DNA of 64,000 nucleotides from assembly GCF_039543505.1 (NCBI RefSeq), contig NZ_BAABJW010000001.1:372001-436000 (forward strand). The letters run 5' to 3'. Both the position numbers and the translations under genes were made by a program. The notes under the pieces were generated by a model that worked only from the letters and a program-made list of their open reading frames with translations, searched no databases and was not told the DNA's origin. Source of the stretch: Litoribaculum gwangyangense. GTDB taxonomy: Bacteria; Bacteroidota; Bacteroidia; Flavobacteriales; Flavobacteriaceae. This document shows positions 25,851 through 35,200 of the stretch, piece after piece (position 1 is the stretch's first letter; every line of letters starts with the position of its first letter).

Positions 25851-26273
25851 CTAACCAACCAAAAATAATTTGCTATTAACTAACATTAATTAAATACTCG
25901 ATTGGGGACAGTCTTATATTCCTGAATTATCAGAAATGACTATTTTTAAAGATTTTAAATGGCTTCAAAAAAAATTGATCTGTTCAAATTTCTTATTTAC
26001 TCACAACAGCAGTAGTTTTATCTTCAGATTTAAAAATCTCAAAATCTGAAAACAACACTTTACTAGCGAAAAAAATTAGAGCAATTAAAAGCACGATGCG
26101 TTTAATGTTTTTCATGTAGTTAGTAGGTTAAGTATTTTTGGTCCTGCTAACTTGATAAATAAATTTTAAAAAACAAAAAAAACAGCATAAAAATCGTTAA
26201 ACAACAGGTATATTTTACACTTAATCGATTTATTTGAATTATAATCTAAATAATTGTAAGATTTTACATCTGG
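25851..26273. other. Intergenic region downstream of serS
   Basis: About 420 bases, AT-rich. It contains one short ORF (25993-26115, annotated separately). The rest (25851-25992 and 26116-26273) shows no further ORF with a plausible start, no RNA gene and no recognised repeat. Confidence 0.55.
25993..26115 (-). CDS. Predicted 40-residue small membrane peptide
   Basis: ATG at 26115, TAA at 25993-25995. The translation is MKNIKRIVLLIALIFFASKV followed by LFSDFEIFKSEDKTTAVVSK: a positively charged start, one hydrophobic helix of about 15 residues and a hydrophilic tail. It could be an uncleaved signal anchor or a tiny secreted peptide. It has a proper minus-strand position between serS and a terminator. 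Too short for family recognition, so this is a candidate only. Confidence 0.5.
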   Translation of the reverse strand: MKNIKRIVLLIALIFFASKVLFSDFEIFKSEDKTTAVVSK

Positions 26274-27545
26274 TTAATCAATGGTCTTAAAACCTGTATA
26301 TGGTTGCAAAACTTCAGGGATTTCAATGCCTTTTTCTGTTTGGTAATTTTCTAAAATCCCAGCAAGTACTCTGGGTAATGCTAAAGAACTTCCGTTTAGT
26401 GTATGGGCTAGTTCATTTTTCCCTTCGCTATTTTTAAATCGAAGTTTTAACCGGTTCGCTTGAAAAGTTTCAAAATTAGACACCGAAGAAATTTCTAACC
26501 ATCGATCTTGTGCGGTTGAAAACACTTCAAAATCATATGTCAAAGCAGAGGCAAATGAGGTATCACCTCCACATAAACGCAAAATCCTGTAAGGTAATTT
26601 TAATTCTTTTAAAATTCCTTTTACGTGCTCTACCATACCATCCAAAGCATCATAAGATTTCGTTGGGTGCTCCACTCTAATAATTTCAACTTTATCAAAT
26701 TGATGCAACCTGTTCAATCCTCTTACATGGGCACCATAACTTCCCGCCTCCCGACGAAAACAGGGCGTATAACCTGTAATGCCAATGGGTAATTCGTTTT
26801 CGTTTAAAACAACATCCCTAAAAATATTGGTTCCTGGCACTTCGGCAGTTGGTATGAGGTATAAATTATCTTCAGTTACATGGTACATTTGCCCCTCTTT
26901 GTCGGGTAATTGACCAGTGCCAAAACCAGATGCTTCGTTAACCAAATGTGGTAATTGGTATTCAGTGTATCCAGCAGCCGTATTTTTATCTAAAAAATAA
27001 GTGATTAGGGCGCGTTGTAATTTGGCTCCTTTTCCTTTATAAACAGGAAATCCAGCACCCGTAATTTTATTCCCCAATTCAAAATCGATGATATCGTACT
27101 TCTTTGCCAATTCCCAATGCGGTAATGCATTTTGGTGTAATTTGGGAACCTCACCAGCTCTAAAAACCTCTTCATTATCTAATTCTGAATTTCCTCTTTT
27201 AACCAAATCACTTGGAATATTAGGGATTTTATACAAGAGTTCGTTTAAAGCTTCTATTTTGTTGTTTAAGGCATCTGTAAGTTCTTTTGAAGTTTCTTTT
27301 AACTCGCCTGTTTTCTCTTTTAAAAGATTTGCTTTTTGTACTTCACCAGATTTAAACAAGTTGCCAATTTCTTTAGATAGTGCATTTGATTCGGCTAACG
27401 TATTATCCAATTCCGTTTGAATGCGTCTTCTGTCTTCATCAAAAGCAATAACATCCTCAATCATTTTGGTAGCATCAAGGTTTCGTTTTTCTAAACGTTT
27501 AATAACTAATTCTTTGTTTTCTCTAATAAAAGCAACTTGTAACAT
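26274..27545 (-). CDS. serS: Seryl-tRNA synthetase
   Basis: 423 residues, class II synthetase. The N-terminal 110 residues form the tRNA-binding coiled coil (LDNTLAESNALSKEIGNLFK...LKEKTGELKETSKEL). The catalytic core has motif 2 FRREAGSYGAHVRGLNRLHQ and motif 3 HTLNGSSLALPRVLAGILEN. Length and starting MLQVAFIRENKE are standard. It is the last gene of a ribF-HTTM-serS set transcribed leftward. Confidence 0.97.
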   Translation of the reverse strand: MLQVAFIRENKELVIKRLEKRNLDATKMIEDVIAFDEDRRRIQTELDNTLAESNALSKEIGNLFKSGEVQKANLLKEKTGELKETSKELTDALNNKIEALNELLYKIPNIPSDLVKRGNSELDNEEVFRAGEVPKLHQNALPHWELAKKYDIIDFELGNKITGAGFPVYKGKGAKLQRALITYFLDKNTAAGYTEYQLPHLVNEASGFGTGQLPDKEGQMYHVTEDNLYLIPTAEVPGTNIFRDVVLNENELPIGITGYTPCFRREAGSYGAHVRGLNRLHQFDKVEIIRVEHPTKSYDALDGMVEHVKGILKELKLPYRILRLCGGDTSFASALTYDFEVFSTAQDRWLEISSVSNFETFQANRLKLRFKNSEGKNELAHTLNGSSLALPRVLAGILENYQTEKGIEIPEVLQPYTGFKTID

Positions 27546-27589
27546 GTGTTGAAAATTTAAGCCGTAAATTTAATGAATTAGGCAGATAT

Positions 27590-28918
27590 TCACTCGTTAT
27601 TTGAAGGTAAAATCCAGGAACTGTGTTTAAAAGGGTTCCATTTCTCATTTGCTAAATCAATTTCAGGATTTATCAAGGTTTTATAAGGTTTTCCGTTAAT
27701 ACTTACCTTACAATTTACATATACAGATACGTCTTGTCCATCCTGTTTAAATTGCTTTTTTAAACGTTGAGCAAATTGCCAAATAATATCTGGTTTTGTG
27801 GTTGCCGAACGCTGTTGTTTTTTGGTTAAATAATTATCTAAATTAATATTGTGAATTTTACCGGTTTCTTTATTTTCAACTTTATAGATGGCATATCCGC
27901 TTTTCGCACGTAGCATCATACGCCATGAAAGTCTGTGGCCTTCTTCTGTCCAAAGTACATCATCTTCAAAAAAATAATGCCTCAACGGAAAACCTATTTG
28001 TAGCAAAAAGTAAATTAAAAAAATGATGATTGCGGGTGTTTTAAAGTTAGGGACAATAACTTCTTCTGAACTGTAAAGGGGTTTCTTTTTTAAAAATATA
28101 TTCCTAATGGTTTGAGGTTCAAAAAAGAATAATGTAAAAGCCAAGGCTAAATATGGAAAAATGCCAATTTGTAATACAAATGAATTGAATAAATGAAAAA
28201 ATAAAGCCACAATAAAAGCATATTTTCGTGTAGGTTTAAAAAGTAACAAGGGTATTATTAATCCGTCAAACAAGATCCCCCCGTAAGTTAAAGTATAATG
28301 TACCCATTTTTGCTGAAGCCAGTCGCCCACTAAAAAATAATTGCTTTTGGGTTTTAATAATAATTCTATAAATGTATTGTCCAACCAATCTGGATATAAT
28401 TTTGCTAACGACGCATAGGTATAAACAATAAAAAGTTGCAAAACAATAACCCATTTACACCACTGTGCCATGGAAATACTTTTTAATTTAGGGTTCAATT
28501 TAACATCCAAAGAAGCGTATTTGTGTGCAGGCAGAAAAACCATTATACTGCTTACTAATACTAACAAATAATAATGATTATTGTAAGCTGATTTTTGCAT
28601 GAGGTAAGTTGCTGTCCACATGAATGTAAAGCATATTATACTAAATCGGTATTTATAACCAACCATAACAAAAAGCCCAAAAATACCCATAACAACATAA
28701 TAAAAATACATGCCATTGCCGGGAAGTGGCTGCAACCATTCAAAACCAATAAATGAAAATGTGAAAGCGGGTTCTATTAGTGTGTCTTTTACCCACCCCG
28801 TAAAAATGGCGCCTACAGATTCCAGGAAGCATAACAATCCGAAAATAATTCTAAAAACTACAAGGGCTGAATTATCAATATGTTTGAACAAGAATTTGTT
28901 AAGTATCATGTTTAGCAA
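27590..28918 (-). CDS. HTTM domain membrane protein (vitamin K-dependent carboxylase-like)
   Basis: 442 residues. The N-terminal half has about eight hydrophobic helices of the HTTM fold (FRIIFGLLCFLESVGAIFTG, then YYVVMGIFGLFVMVGY, WCKWVIVLQLFIVYTYASLAK). The C-terminal half is soluble and includes WTEEGHRLSWRMM and a beta-rich tail. HTTM is the membrane part of vitamin K-dependent gamma-carboxylase; bacterial members are mostly unassigned, and the substrate and reaction here are unknown. It overlaps the ribF stop by 20 bases, so the two genes are translationally coupled. ATG 28909 is an alternative start. Confidence 0.8.
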   Translation of the reverse strand: MLNMILNKFLFKHIDNSALVVFRIIFGLLCFLESVGAIFTGWVKDTLIEPAFTFSFIGFEWLQPLPGNGMYFYYVVMGIFGLFVMVGYKYRFSIICFTFMWTATYLMQKSAYNNHYYLLVLVSSIMVFLPAHKYASLDVKLNPKLKSISMAQWCKWVIVLQLFIVYTYASLAKLYPDWLDNTFIELLLKPKSNYFLVGDWLQQKWVHYTLTYGGILFDGLIIPLLLFKPTRKYAFIVALFFHLFNSFVLQIGIFPYLALAFTLFFFEPQTIRNIFLKKKPLYSSEEVIVPNFKTPAIIIFLIYFLLQIGFPLRHYFFEDDVLWTEEGHRLSWRMMLRAKSGYAIYKVENKETGKIHNINLDNYLTKKQQRSATTKPDIIWQFAQRLKKQFKQDGQDVSVYVNCKVSINGKPYKTLINPEIDLANEKWNPFKHSSWILPSNNE

Positions 28919-29834
28919 TATAATCCAGTGCTACTTTTTTATCATTTGCTAACTGCGTTTTTAAACCTTCAATAGATTCAAATTTTTCCTCATCTCTGAT
29001 ACGTTGTAGTATATCTATCTGAATTTTGGTTCCATAAATATCTTTATCAAAATCAAAAAAATGAACTTCAATGCTTTGTTTATTACCATCAACCGTCGGG
29101 TTTATTCCAATGTTCATCATGCCATAAAAAACGGTATTATTTATATTGGATTTTACAATATAAACACCCTGTTTTGGTATAAGTTTATATGCTTCTTCAA
29201 TCAAAATGTTAGCTGTTGGATATTGCAATTGCTTGCCTAGCCCTCTACCTTTTACCACAGTACCGCTTAACATAAAATGATATCCTAAAAAGCTATTCGC
29301 TTTTTCAATATCTCCTTCGTTTAAAGCTTTCCTAATTTTTGTTGAACTTACTGCAACCTCATCAATATCTTGCGCAGAAATTTCCTCAACATCAAAACCG
29401 TAAGTTTCTCCAAATAATTTTAAATCGTTTATATCTGCATTTCTATTTCTTCCAAATCGATGATCGTACCCAATAATAACTTTTTTGGCATTGAGCTTTT
29501 CAACTAAAATGTATTTCACAAAATCTTCAGCGGAAAGTCTAGAAAATTCTTTTGTAAATTTTTTAATGAGTAAGTTATCTAGTCCTAAAGCGTCTAAGAT
29601 TGCATAGCGTTCATCAATAGTATTAATTAATTTGATATTGGAATCTTTTTGCAATACCATTCGGGGATGTGGGAAAAAAGTGAGAATTACAGACTTCAAA
29701 CCATTTAATTTTCCGCTATTAATAAGGCGTTTAATTATCTTTTGATGCCCAATATGTACACCATCAAAAGTACCAATAGTAACCACTGTTGGTTCGCTAG
29801 ATTTGTAAGTTTCAATATTCTTAATCTTACTCAT
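28899..29834 (-). CDS. ribF: Bifunctional riboflavin kinase / FAD synthetase
   Basis: 311 residues. The N-terminal FAD synthetase has the nucleotidyltransferase HIGH motif in VVTIGTFDGVHIGHQKII and the ISSTKIR-like SSTKIRKALNEGDIEKA. The C-terminal riboflavin kinase domain carries GRGLGKQLQYPTANI, with the Thr-Ala-Asn metal site, and ends in typical helices. It makes FMN and FAD. It is the first gene of the ribF-HTTM-serS set; the divergent metalloprotease gene starts 82 bases away. Confidence 0.96.
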   Translation of the reverse strand: MSKIKNIETYKSSEPTVVTIGTFDGVHIGHQKIIKRLINSGKLNGLKSVILTFFPHPRMVLQKDSNIKLINTIDERYAILDALGLDNLLIKKFTKEFSRLSAEDFVKYILVEKLNAKKVIIGYDHRFGRNRNADINDLKLFGETYGFDVEEISAQDIDEVAVSSTKIRKALNEGDIEKANSFLGYHFMLSGTVVKGRGLGKQLQYPTANILIEEAYKLIPKQGVYIVKSNINNTVFYGMMNIGINPTVDGNKQSIEVHFFDFDKDIYGTKIQIDILQRIRDEEKFESIEGLKTQLANDKKVALDYIAKHDT

Positions 29835-29916
29835 TTAATGGCACATATTGTTTTTATGGCTTAAAAAAACTAGATTTGTTACAATAGTTTTAGAAGATGA
29901 CCCCAAAATATTATTT

Positions 29917-32562
29917 ATGAAAACAAAACTACATTATGTTTTAACAATAGCCATGCTTTTGTTTGTATTTTCAAGCTTTGGACAAAAGAATTTTTTTGAA
30001 AAAGTTTCTTCTGAAAACAAATCTTTTAAAAATTCCAAAACATCTATTCATGGAATTACTTATGAGTTCAATTATAAAGAATTATCCGAAAAATTATTAT
30101 TAGCCAAAAAAAATAATAGCAAAAAAATCTCTCCAAAAATTGTTATTGGTTTCCCAAACATAGATGGTGAATTAATTAATTATGAAGTCTTTGAAGCCTC
30201 AGTTATGCACCCTGATTTGCAGGCCAAATATCCTGAAATTAGATCGTATGCAGGATATGCCCTTGATAAATCTTCGTCTGTCATTCGATTTAGTTTATCT
30301 CCCTATAAAGGACTTACGGGTATTATTTTAGGAAAAGAAAAAACAATTGTTTACAACCCTATTCCTAAAAACCCAAACCAATTATCAGTGCAATATAAAT
30401 CTGATTTAATTAAGGCTGATGGTTTTGAATGTAAAACGCTAAATTCTTTTTATGAAAAAAGTTCTAAATCAAGTAGTATTAAAGATGCGGATGACAGTCA
30501 AAAAAGAACCTACAGACTAGCATTATCTGTTACTGGAGAATACTCGGCTTTTCACGGTGGAACCTTAGCCTCAGTAAATGCTGCTATTGTGGCAACTTTA
30601 ACCAATGTTAATGCTGTTTTTGAAAATGATTTAAATGCTAATATGGAGTTAGTTGCCAATAATGATGCTGTTATTTATTTAAACCCTAGTACAGATCCCT
30701 ACTCAAATTCTTCCAACTACAACAGCGAAGTTCAAAGCACATTGGATGCAGTGATTATGAACTTAAATTATGATGTAGGGCATTTATTGGCTGCATCAGA
30801 ATTTGGAGGAGATGCTGGTTGTATAGGTTGTATTTGTAATTCTGGAAATAAAGGTAGTGCCTACACTTCTGATACTGAACCCGATGGTTTTAATTTTGAT
30901 ATTGACCTAGTAGCACATGAATTAGGTCATCAGTTTGGGGCAAATCACACTTGGACGCATGGAGGCAATGAAGGAGAAAATGTTCAAATGGAAGCAGGTA
31001 GCGGAAGCACTGTTATGGGGTATGCAGGTATTACAGGTTCTACCAATGTACAACTGCATAGCGACCCCTATTTTCATGCCATTTCCATTCAACAAATTAC
31101 AACCGTGATTAAAAACACTTCCTGCGCTGCAATAACAAATACAGGAAATACAACACCTACTGTGAGTGCTGGCAGTAATTTAGTATTACCCATTGGTACT
31201 GCTTTTAAATTGGTTGGCTCTGGGAATGATGTTGATGGAGATATTATTACTTACTGTTGGGAGCAAATTGACGAAGATGATGCTGCTACTACTTACCCAA
31301 ATCCAAGTTCAACAAACTCAAATTCAGTGTTATTTAGATCCTTCCCGCCTACAATTAGTAATACAAGATATTTTCCAAATTTGGCTGATTTAAAATTTGG
31401 TATTAATGCAACGCAATGGGAAAAAATACCAAATGTTAACAGAACGGCAGATTTTAGATTAACCGTGAGGGACAACAAACCCGGCGGTGCTAATAATTCT
31501 CATGATGATATGCTGGTTACTTTTGACTCTAACTATGGCCCTTTTGAAATTACATCCCAAAATACATCTGGAATTTTGTGGACTAGCGGAACCACTGAAA
31601 CCATTACTTGGAACGTCAATAACACAAATAATTTAGTTGGAGCTTCTAATGTTAATATTTTATTGTCAACGGATGGGGGAGAAACATATACGAATATAGT
31701 TAGCAACATACCCAATAATGGAAGCTATACTCTAACGGTACCAAATACTCCTGCCCCATACTGCAGAATTATGATTGAGCCCACTAATAATAATTTCTTT
31801 GCCATAAATTCTGAAGATTTTGCAATCGATTATAACATCACCACCACATGTACTCAGTACAATTCGCCTTCAGGTTTAGGAATTTCCATTACAGATAATG
31901 CCGGTAATTTTACACAAAGCCATATTATAAATGTTACCGATGCAACAACGATTACCGATGTTAATATTGGCGTTAATATTTCTCATACGTATATTGGAGA
32001 TTTAGCAGTGGCTGTATTAAGTCCAAATGGGACTGGTGTATTATTAAAATCCCCAAGTGATTGTGATTCAGAAGAAGATTTATTGGGAATATTTGACGAT
32101 CAAGCAATAACCTATAATTGTTTAAATTCATCGGCAAACATAGCATCAAAATCTTTAAATGATTTGTTGTCCAGTTTAAATGGCGAAAATGCATCAGGTA
32201 ATTGGACTATTCAGGTGGGTGATTTTGAAGCAGGTGATAATGGAACGTTAAATTCTTGGTTTGTTGAAATTTGCGAAACAACTGAAACGTTACTAAATAC
32301 TGATGGCCATGAAATATCCAACTTTAAACTTTATCCAAACCCAAATAAAGGAGAATTTACAATTAAATTAAATAATTCCTTATCAAATGAAATATCGGTT
32401 GAAGTATTTGATTTAAGAGGTAGAAATATTTTTTACAACACCTATAATAATGCCGATGATTTTAATGAAACTATTCGCTTAACTAATATACAAACGGGCA
32501 TGTATATTTTAAACGTAACCGATGGTTCAAGAAATTATTTAAGAAAAATTATTATTGAATAG
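29917..32562 (+). CDS. Secreted reprolysin-like zinc metalloprotease, T9SS substrate
   Basis: 881 residues from ATG 29917, preferred because it yields a signal peptide (MKTKLHYVLTIAMLLFVFSS); the frame is open 23 codons further upstream. Propeptide about 25-180. The catalytic domain has HELGHQFGANH (His334, Glu335, His338, His344) and the Met-turn VMGYAG near residue 367, as in reprolysin-like metzincins. A beta-sandwich region follows, then a proprotein-convertase P domain (about 650-775; ISHTYIGDLAVAVLSPNG, NWTIQVGDFEAGDNGTLNSW), and a C-terminal T9SS type A sorting domain (FKLYPNPNKGEFTIKL to the end). It is exported across the outer membrane and probably kept on or released from the surface. 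Confidence 0.93.
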   Translation: MKTKLHYVLTIAMLLFVFSSFGQKNFFEKVSSENKSFKNSKTSIHGITYEFNYKELSEKLLLAKKNNSKKISPKIVIGFPNIDGELINYEVFEASVMHPDLQAKYPEIRSYAGYALDKSSSVIRFSLSPYKGLTGIILGKEKTIVYNPIPKNPNQLSVQYKSDLIKADGFECKTLNSFYEKSSKSSSIKDADDSQKRTYRLALSVTGEYSAFHGGTLASVNAAIVATLTNVNAVFENDLNANMELVANNDAVIYLNPSTDPYSNSSNYNSEVQSTLDAVIMNLNYDVGHLLAASEFGGDAGCIGCICNSGNKGSAYTSDTEPDGFNFDIDLVAHELGHQFGANHTWTHGGNEGENVQMEAGSGSTVMGYAGITGSTNVQLHSDPYFHAISIQQITTVIKNTSCAAITNTGNTTPTVSAGSNLVLPIGTAFKLVGSGNDVDGDIITYCWEQIDEDDAATTYPNPSSTNSNSVLFRSFPPTISNTRYFPNLADLKFGINATQWEKIPNVNRTADFRLTVRDNKPGGANNSHDDMLVTFDSNYGPFEITSQNTSGILWTSGTTETITWNVNNTNNLVGASNVNILLSTDGGETYTNIVSNIPNNGSYTLTVPNTPAPYCRIMIEPTNNNFFAINSEDFAIDYNITTTCTQYNSPSGLGISITDNAGNFTQSHIINVTDATTITDVNIGVNISHTYIGDLAVAVLSPNGTGVLLKSPSDCDSEEDLLGIFDDQAITYNCLNSSANIASKSLNDLLSSLNGENASGNWTIQVGDFEAGDNGTLNSWFVEICETTETLLNTDGHEISNFKLYPNPNKGEFTIKLNNSLSNEISVEVFDLRGRNIFYNTYNNADDFNETIRLTNIQTGMYILNVTDGSRNYLRKIIIE

Positions 32563-32588
32563 ATATAAAGTTTTGATTACTTATATTT

Positions 32589-33215
32589 TTATTTGCCGTT
32601 GTAGGCGTTCATCGTATTATTAACACCAGCAAGTGCAAAAGATTTTATTAGTTCAATTGATTTTTGCAAGCGCTCGTTTAGGTTTTCATTTTCCTCATCG
32701 GTCCATTCTCCCAGAACGTAATCAATCTGTTTTCCTTTGTTAAAAGCATCACTAATACCAAATCTAAACCGGTTATAGTTTGTAGTATTTAGTTTGTCTT
32801 GAATGTCTTTCAAACCATTATGTCCCCCATCACTCCCTTTGGTTTTTAATCTTATACTTCCAAAAGGTAAGTTTAAATCATCCGTGATAACCAAGAGATT
32901 TTCTAATGGTATATTTTCTTTATTCAACCAATACAATACAGCCTTTCCACTCAAATTCATGTAAGTATTTGGTTTAAGCAAAATAAAAGTTCTTCCTTTT
33001 AATTTATAGGTTGCAATATCGCCCAATTTTTGCGTTTCAAAGGTTAAGCCTTCTTCTTTTGCAAAATTATCCAAAACTTTAAAGCCTATATTATGACGCG
33101 TGTTTTCATACTTTTCACCAATATTTCCTAAACCAACTATCAAATATTTTTTCATAGGATTTTGTTCTTCTATGTGTTTTTTCTCCTTGAATAAATTTCT
33201 TAAAAATTGCCACAT
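32589..33215 (-). CDS. pth: Peptidyl-tRNA hydrolase
   Basis: 208 residues as drawn, or 188 from the internal ATG at 33155 (MKKYLIVGLGNIGEKYENTR). Recycles tRNA from dropped-off peptidyl-tRNA. Catalytic His in NTRHNIGF, substrate-binding LLKPNTYMNLSGKA, DDLNLPFGSIRLKTKGSDGGHNGLKD. The N-terminal extension (MWQFLRNLFKEKKHIEEQNP) is amphipathic and is the sort of extension I recall in flavobacterial Pth, so the longer form is kept. It is downstream of rplY with a terminator in between. Confidence 0.94.
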   Translation of the reverse strand: MWQFLRNLFKEKKHIEEQNPMKKYLIVGLGNIGEKYENTRHNIGFKVLDNFAKEEGLTFETQKLGDIATYKLKGRTFILLKPNTYMNLSGKAVLYWLNKENIPLENLLVITDDLNLPFGSIRLKTKGSDGGHNGLKDIQDKLNTTNYNRFRFGISDAFNKGKQIDYVLGEWTDEENENLNERLQKSIELIKSFALAGVNNTMNAYNGK

Positions 33216-33242
33216 AAAAAATGCTTGTTTTTGTAAAAATAA

Positions 33243-33273
33243 AAAAGCATCCTTAATTAAACAGGATGCTTTT
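33243..33273 (-). terminator. Terminator between rplY and pth
   Basis: Arms AAAAGCATCCT (33243-33253) and AGGATGCTTTT (33263-33273) with a 9-base loop. The minus strand continues as TTATTTTT. It ends the prs-rplY transcript. Confidence 0.88.
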
Positions 33274-33295
33274 AATATTTAGTTAAGAATATGTT

Positions 33296-33946
33296 TTATT
33301 CTTGAGCTGTAGATGCTTCAGCAGTTGCTGTTTCTCCTGCTTCAGCAGCCTCTGCTGCTTCTGCTGCTGCTTCTTCTTCATCTTCAAACTCATCTATTGA
33401 CACTCTTGAACGTCTTACCAAACAAACAACTGTATTATCTGGATGCATAAATTTATAAGCGTCGTTTTGTAAGGTTGTAATGTAAAGTTTACTTCCTATT
33501 TTTAAAGGTGTAATGTCAGCCTCTATAAAATCTGGTAAGTTAGCTGGTAAGGCTTTCACACGTAAGCTACGTCTGTTTTTTCGCAATACCCCACCATTTT
33601 TAACACCACGTGAGTTACCAACAAATACCACTGGAATTTCCATAGTAATCTCTTTGTCTTCGAATAACTGATAGAAATCTACGTGTAAGATTCTGTCTGT
33701 TACTGGGTGAAATTGAATGTCTTGTAAAATAGCGTTGAATTTTTCGCCATTGTTTAAAGCAATCACAACTGTATGCGCATTTGGAGTGTATACAAGTTTA
33801 GAGAAAGCTAATTCTTCTGCTGAGAAATGAACTGGCTTATCTCCTCCGTATAATACGCAAGGAACCTGACCAGCATTACGTAAGGCTTTTGTTGCTTTTT
33901 TGCCCACGCTTTCTCTTTGAGATCCGTTGATTGTAATTGATTTCAT
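33296..33946 (-). CDS. rplY: 50S ribosomal protein L25/general stress protein Ctc
   Basis: 216 residues, binds 5S rRNA. N-terminal L25 domain (MKSITINGSQRESVGKKATKALRNAGQVPCVLYGG, about 1-95), then the C-terminal beta TL5/Ctc domain (about 100-190; DFIEADITPLKIGSKLYI). It ends in an acidic Glu/Ala tail of repeated EAAEAAEAG units, typical of Bacteroidota L25 and likely variable in length. Located 43 bases after prs, the common prs-rplY-pth order. Confidence 0.96.
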   Translation of the reverse strand: MKSITINGSQRESVGKKATKALRNAGQVPCVLYGGDKPVHFSAEELAFSKLVYTPNAHTVVIALNNGEKFNAILQDIQFHPVTDRILHVDFYQLFEDKEITMEIPVVFVGNSRGVKNGGVLRKNRRSLRVKALPANLPDFIEADITPLKIGSKLYITTLQNDAYKFMHPDNTVVCLVRRSRVSIDEFEDEEEAAAEAAEAAEAGETATAEASTAQE

Positions 33947-33989
33947 TTTCTATTTATATATAATTATTAATACTCTATATTGATGTGAT

Positions 33990-34931
33990 TTACATCACAA
34001 ATTTTGAACTAATTGACTGATTATTATGAACCTTTTCCATAACCTCTGCAAATAAATCGGCACAACTTAAAACTCTAATCTTATCACTTAATGGTTTTAT
34101 TGGTATAGAATCGGTTACTATGAGTTCTTCTAATTTTGATTTATTCAAGTTGTCATATGCTTTTCCAGATAAAATAGGATGTGTACAAATCGCTCTTACA
34201 CTAAGCGCTCCTCGTTCCATCATTAAGTCGGCTGCTTTGGTTAAAGTACCTGCTGTATCGACCATATCATCTACTAAAACGACATTTTTCCCTGTAACGT
34301 CACCAATAAGTTCCATATGAGAAATGATATTCGCTTTGGCTCGTTGTTTATAGCAAATCACAACATCGCTTTCCAATGCTTTTGAATAGGCATAAGCTCT
34401 TTTAGAACCACCCATATCTGGCGATGCAATGGTTAGATTATCTAAGTTTAAGCTTTTTAAATAAGGTAAAAATATGGTAGATGCAAACAGATGATCTACT
34501 GGTTTTTCAAAAAAACCTTGAATTTGATCTGCATGCAAATCCATTGTGATAATGCGGGTAGCTCCTGCTGCTTCCAACATTTTAGCTACCAACTTGGCCG
34601 CAATAGGTACTCTTGGTTTGTCTTTTCTATCTTGTCTTGCCCAACCAAAATAAGGCAATACAGCTGTAATATGTCTGGCTGAAGCACGTTTTGCAGCATC
34701 AATCATTAATAACATTTCCATTAAGTTTTCAGGACCTGGATTGGTAGAACCAATAATAAATATCCTTGTACCGCGAATGGATTCTTCATAGGAAGGCTGG
34801 AATTCACCGTCGCTATAAGTAGAAGTAATCACATTACCCAACTCCGCACCAAATGCTTTGGCTATTTTTTCACCAAGAACCTTACTTTGTGTACAAGCAA
34901 AAATTTTAGCTTCAGTAATTACTATGGGCAT
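33990..34931 (-). CDS. prs: Ribose-phosphate pyrophosphokinase
   Basis: 313 residues; makes PRPP from ribose 5-phosphate and ATP. Landmarks: STNPGPENLMEMLLMIDAAKRA, the flexible loop FGWARQDRKDKPRVPI, DLHADQIQGFF and the PRPP-binding loop NVVLVDDMVDTAGTLTKAA. Ends with a short tail SSKFVM. First gene of the prs-rplY-pth set. A minus-strand TAAATTTG at 34984-34991 fits the flavobacterial -7 box upstream of the start. Confidence 0.97.
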   Translation of the reverse strand: MPIVITEAKIFACTQSKVLGEKIAKAFGAELGNVITSTYSDGEFQPSYEESIRGTRIFIIGSTNPGPENLMEMLLMIDAAKRASARHITAVLPYFGWARQDRKDKPRVPIAAKLVAKMLEAAGATRIITMDLHADQIQGFFEKPVDHLFASTIFLPYLKSLNLDNLTIASPDMGGSKRAYAYSKALESDVVICYKQRAKANIISHMELIGDVTGKNVVLVDDMVDTAGTLTKAADLMMERGALSVRAICTHPILSGKAYDNLNKSKLEELIVTDSIPIKPLSDKIRVLSCADLFAEVMEKVHNNQSISSKFVM

Positions 34932-34983
34932 GTTAACTTATTGTTTTTGAGTGTGCAAACGCTATCTGATTTTTAGCGAGGTG

Positions 34984-34991
34984 CAAATTTA
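34984..34991 (-). promoter_or_regulatory. Flavobacterial -7 box for prs
   Basis: Minus-strand TAAATTTG (TAnnTTTG), 53 bases before the prs start. No clear TTG at -33. Confidence 0.4.
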
Positions 34992-35077
34992 TACATTTAT
35001 TTTAACCTAAAAAGTATATTGGCTAGTATTTTTATGTTTCATATCGAAAAAATATATATTTTTGCTGTCCGAAATAA

Positions 35078-35159
35078 GCTCAAGTGGCGGAATTGGTAGA
35101 CGCGCTGGATTCAAAATCCAGTTTCTTCGGAAGTGTGGGTTCGATTCCCACCTTGAGTA
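35078..35159 (+). tRNA. tRNA-Leu, anticodon CAA
   Basis: 82-nt type II tRNA. Acceptor stem GCTCAAG pairs with CTTGAGT (last pair G-T); the anticodon stem CTGGA/TCCAG encloses the 7-base loop TTCAAAA, with anticodon CAA at 35112-35114. The long variable arm and the T-arm GTGGGTTCGATTCCCAC are complete. The 3' CCA is not encoded, as usual in Bacteroidota. A terminator follows 7 bases after the tRNA. Confidence 0.96.
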
Positions 35160-35165
35160 CACCAT

Positions 35166-35200
35166 GGGACAAATCATTATCATTTGATTTGTCCCTTTTT
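35166..35200 (+). terminator. Terminator after tRNA-Leu
   Basis: Arms GGGACAAATCA (35166-35176) and TGATTTGTCCC (35185-35195), 8-base loop, then TTTTT. Confidence 0.93.
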
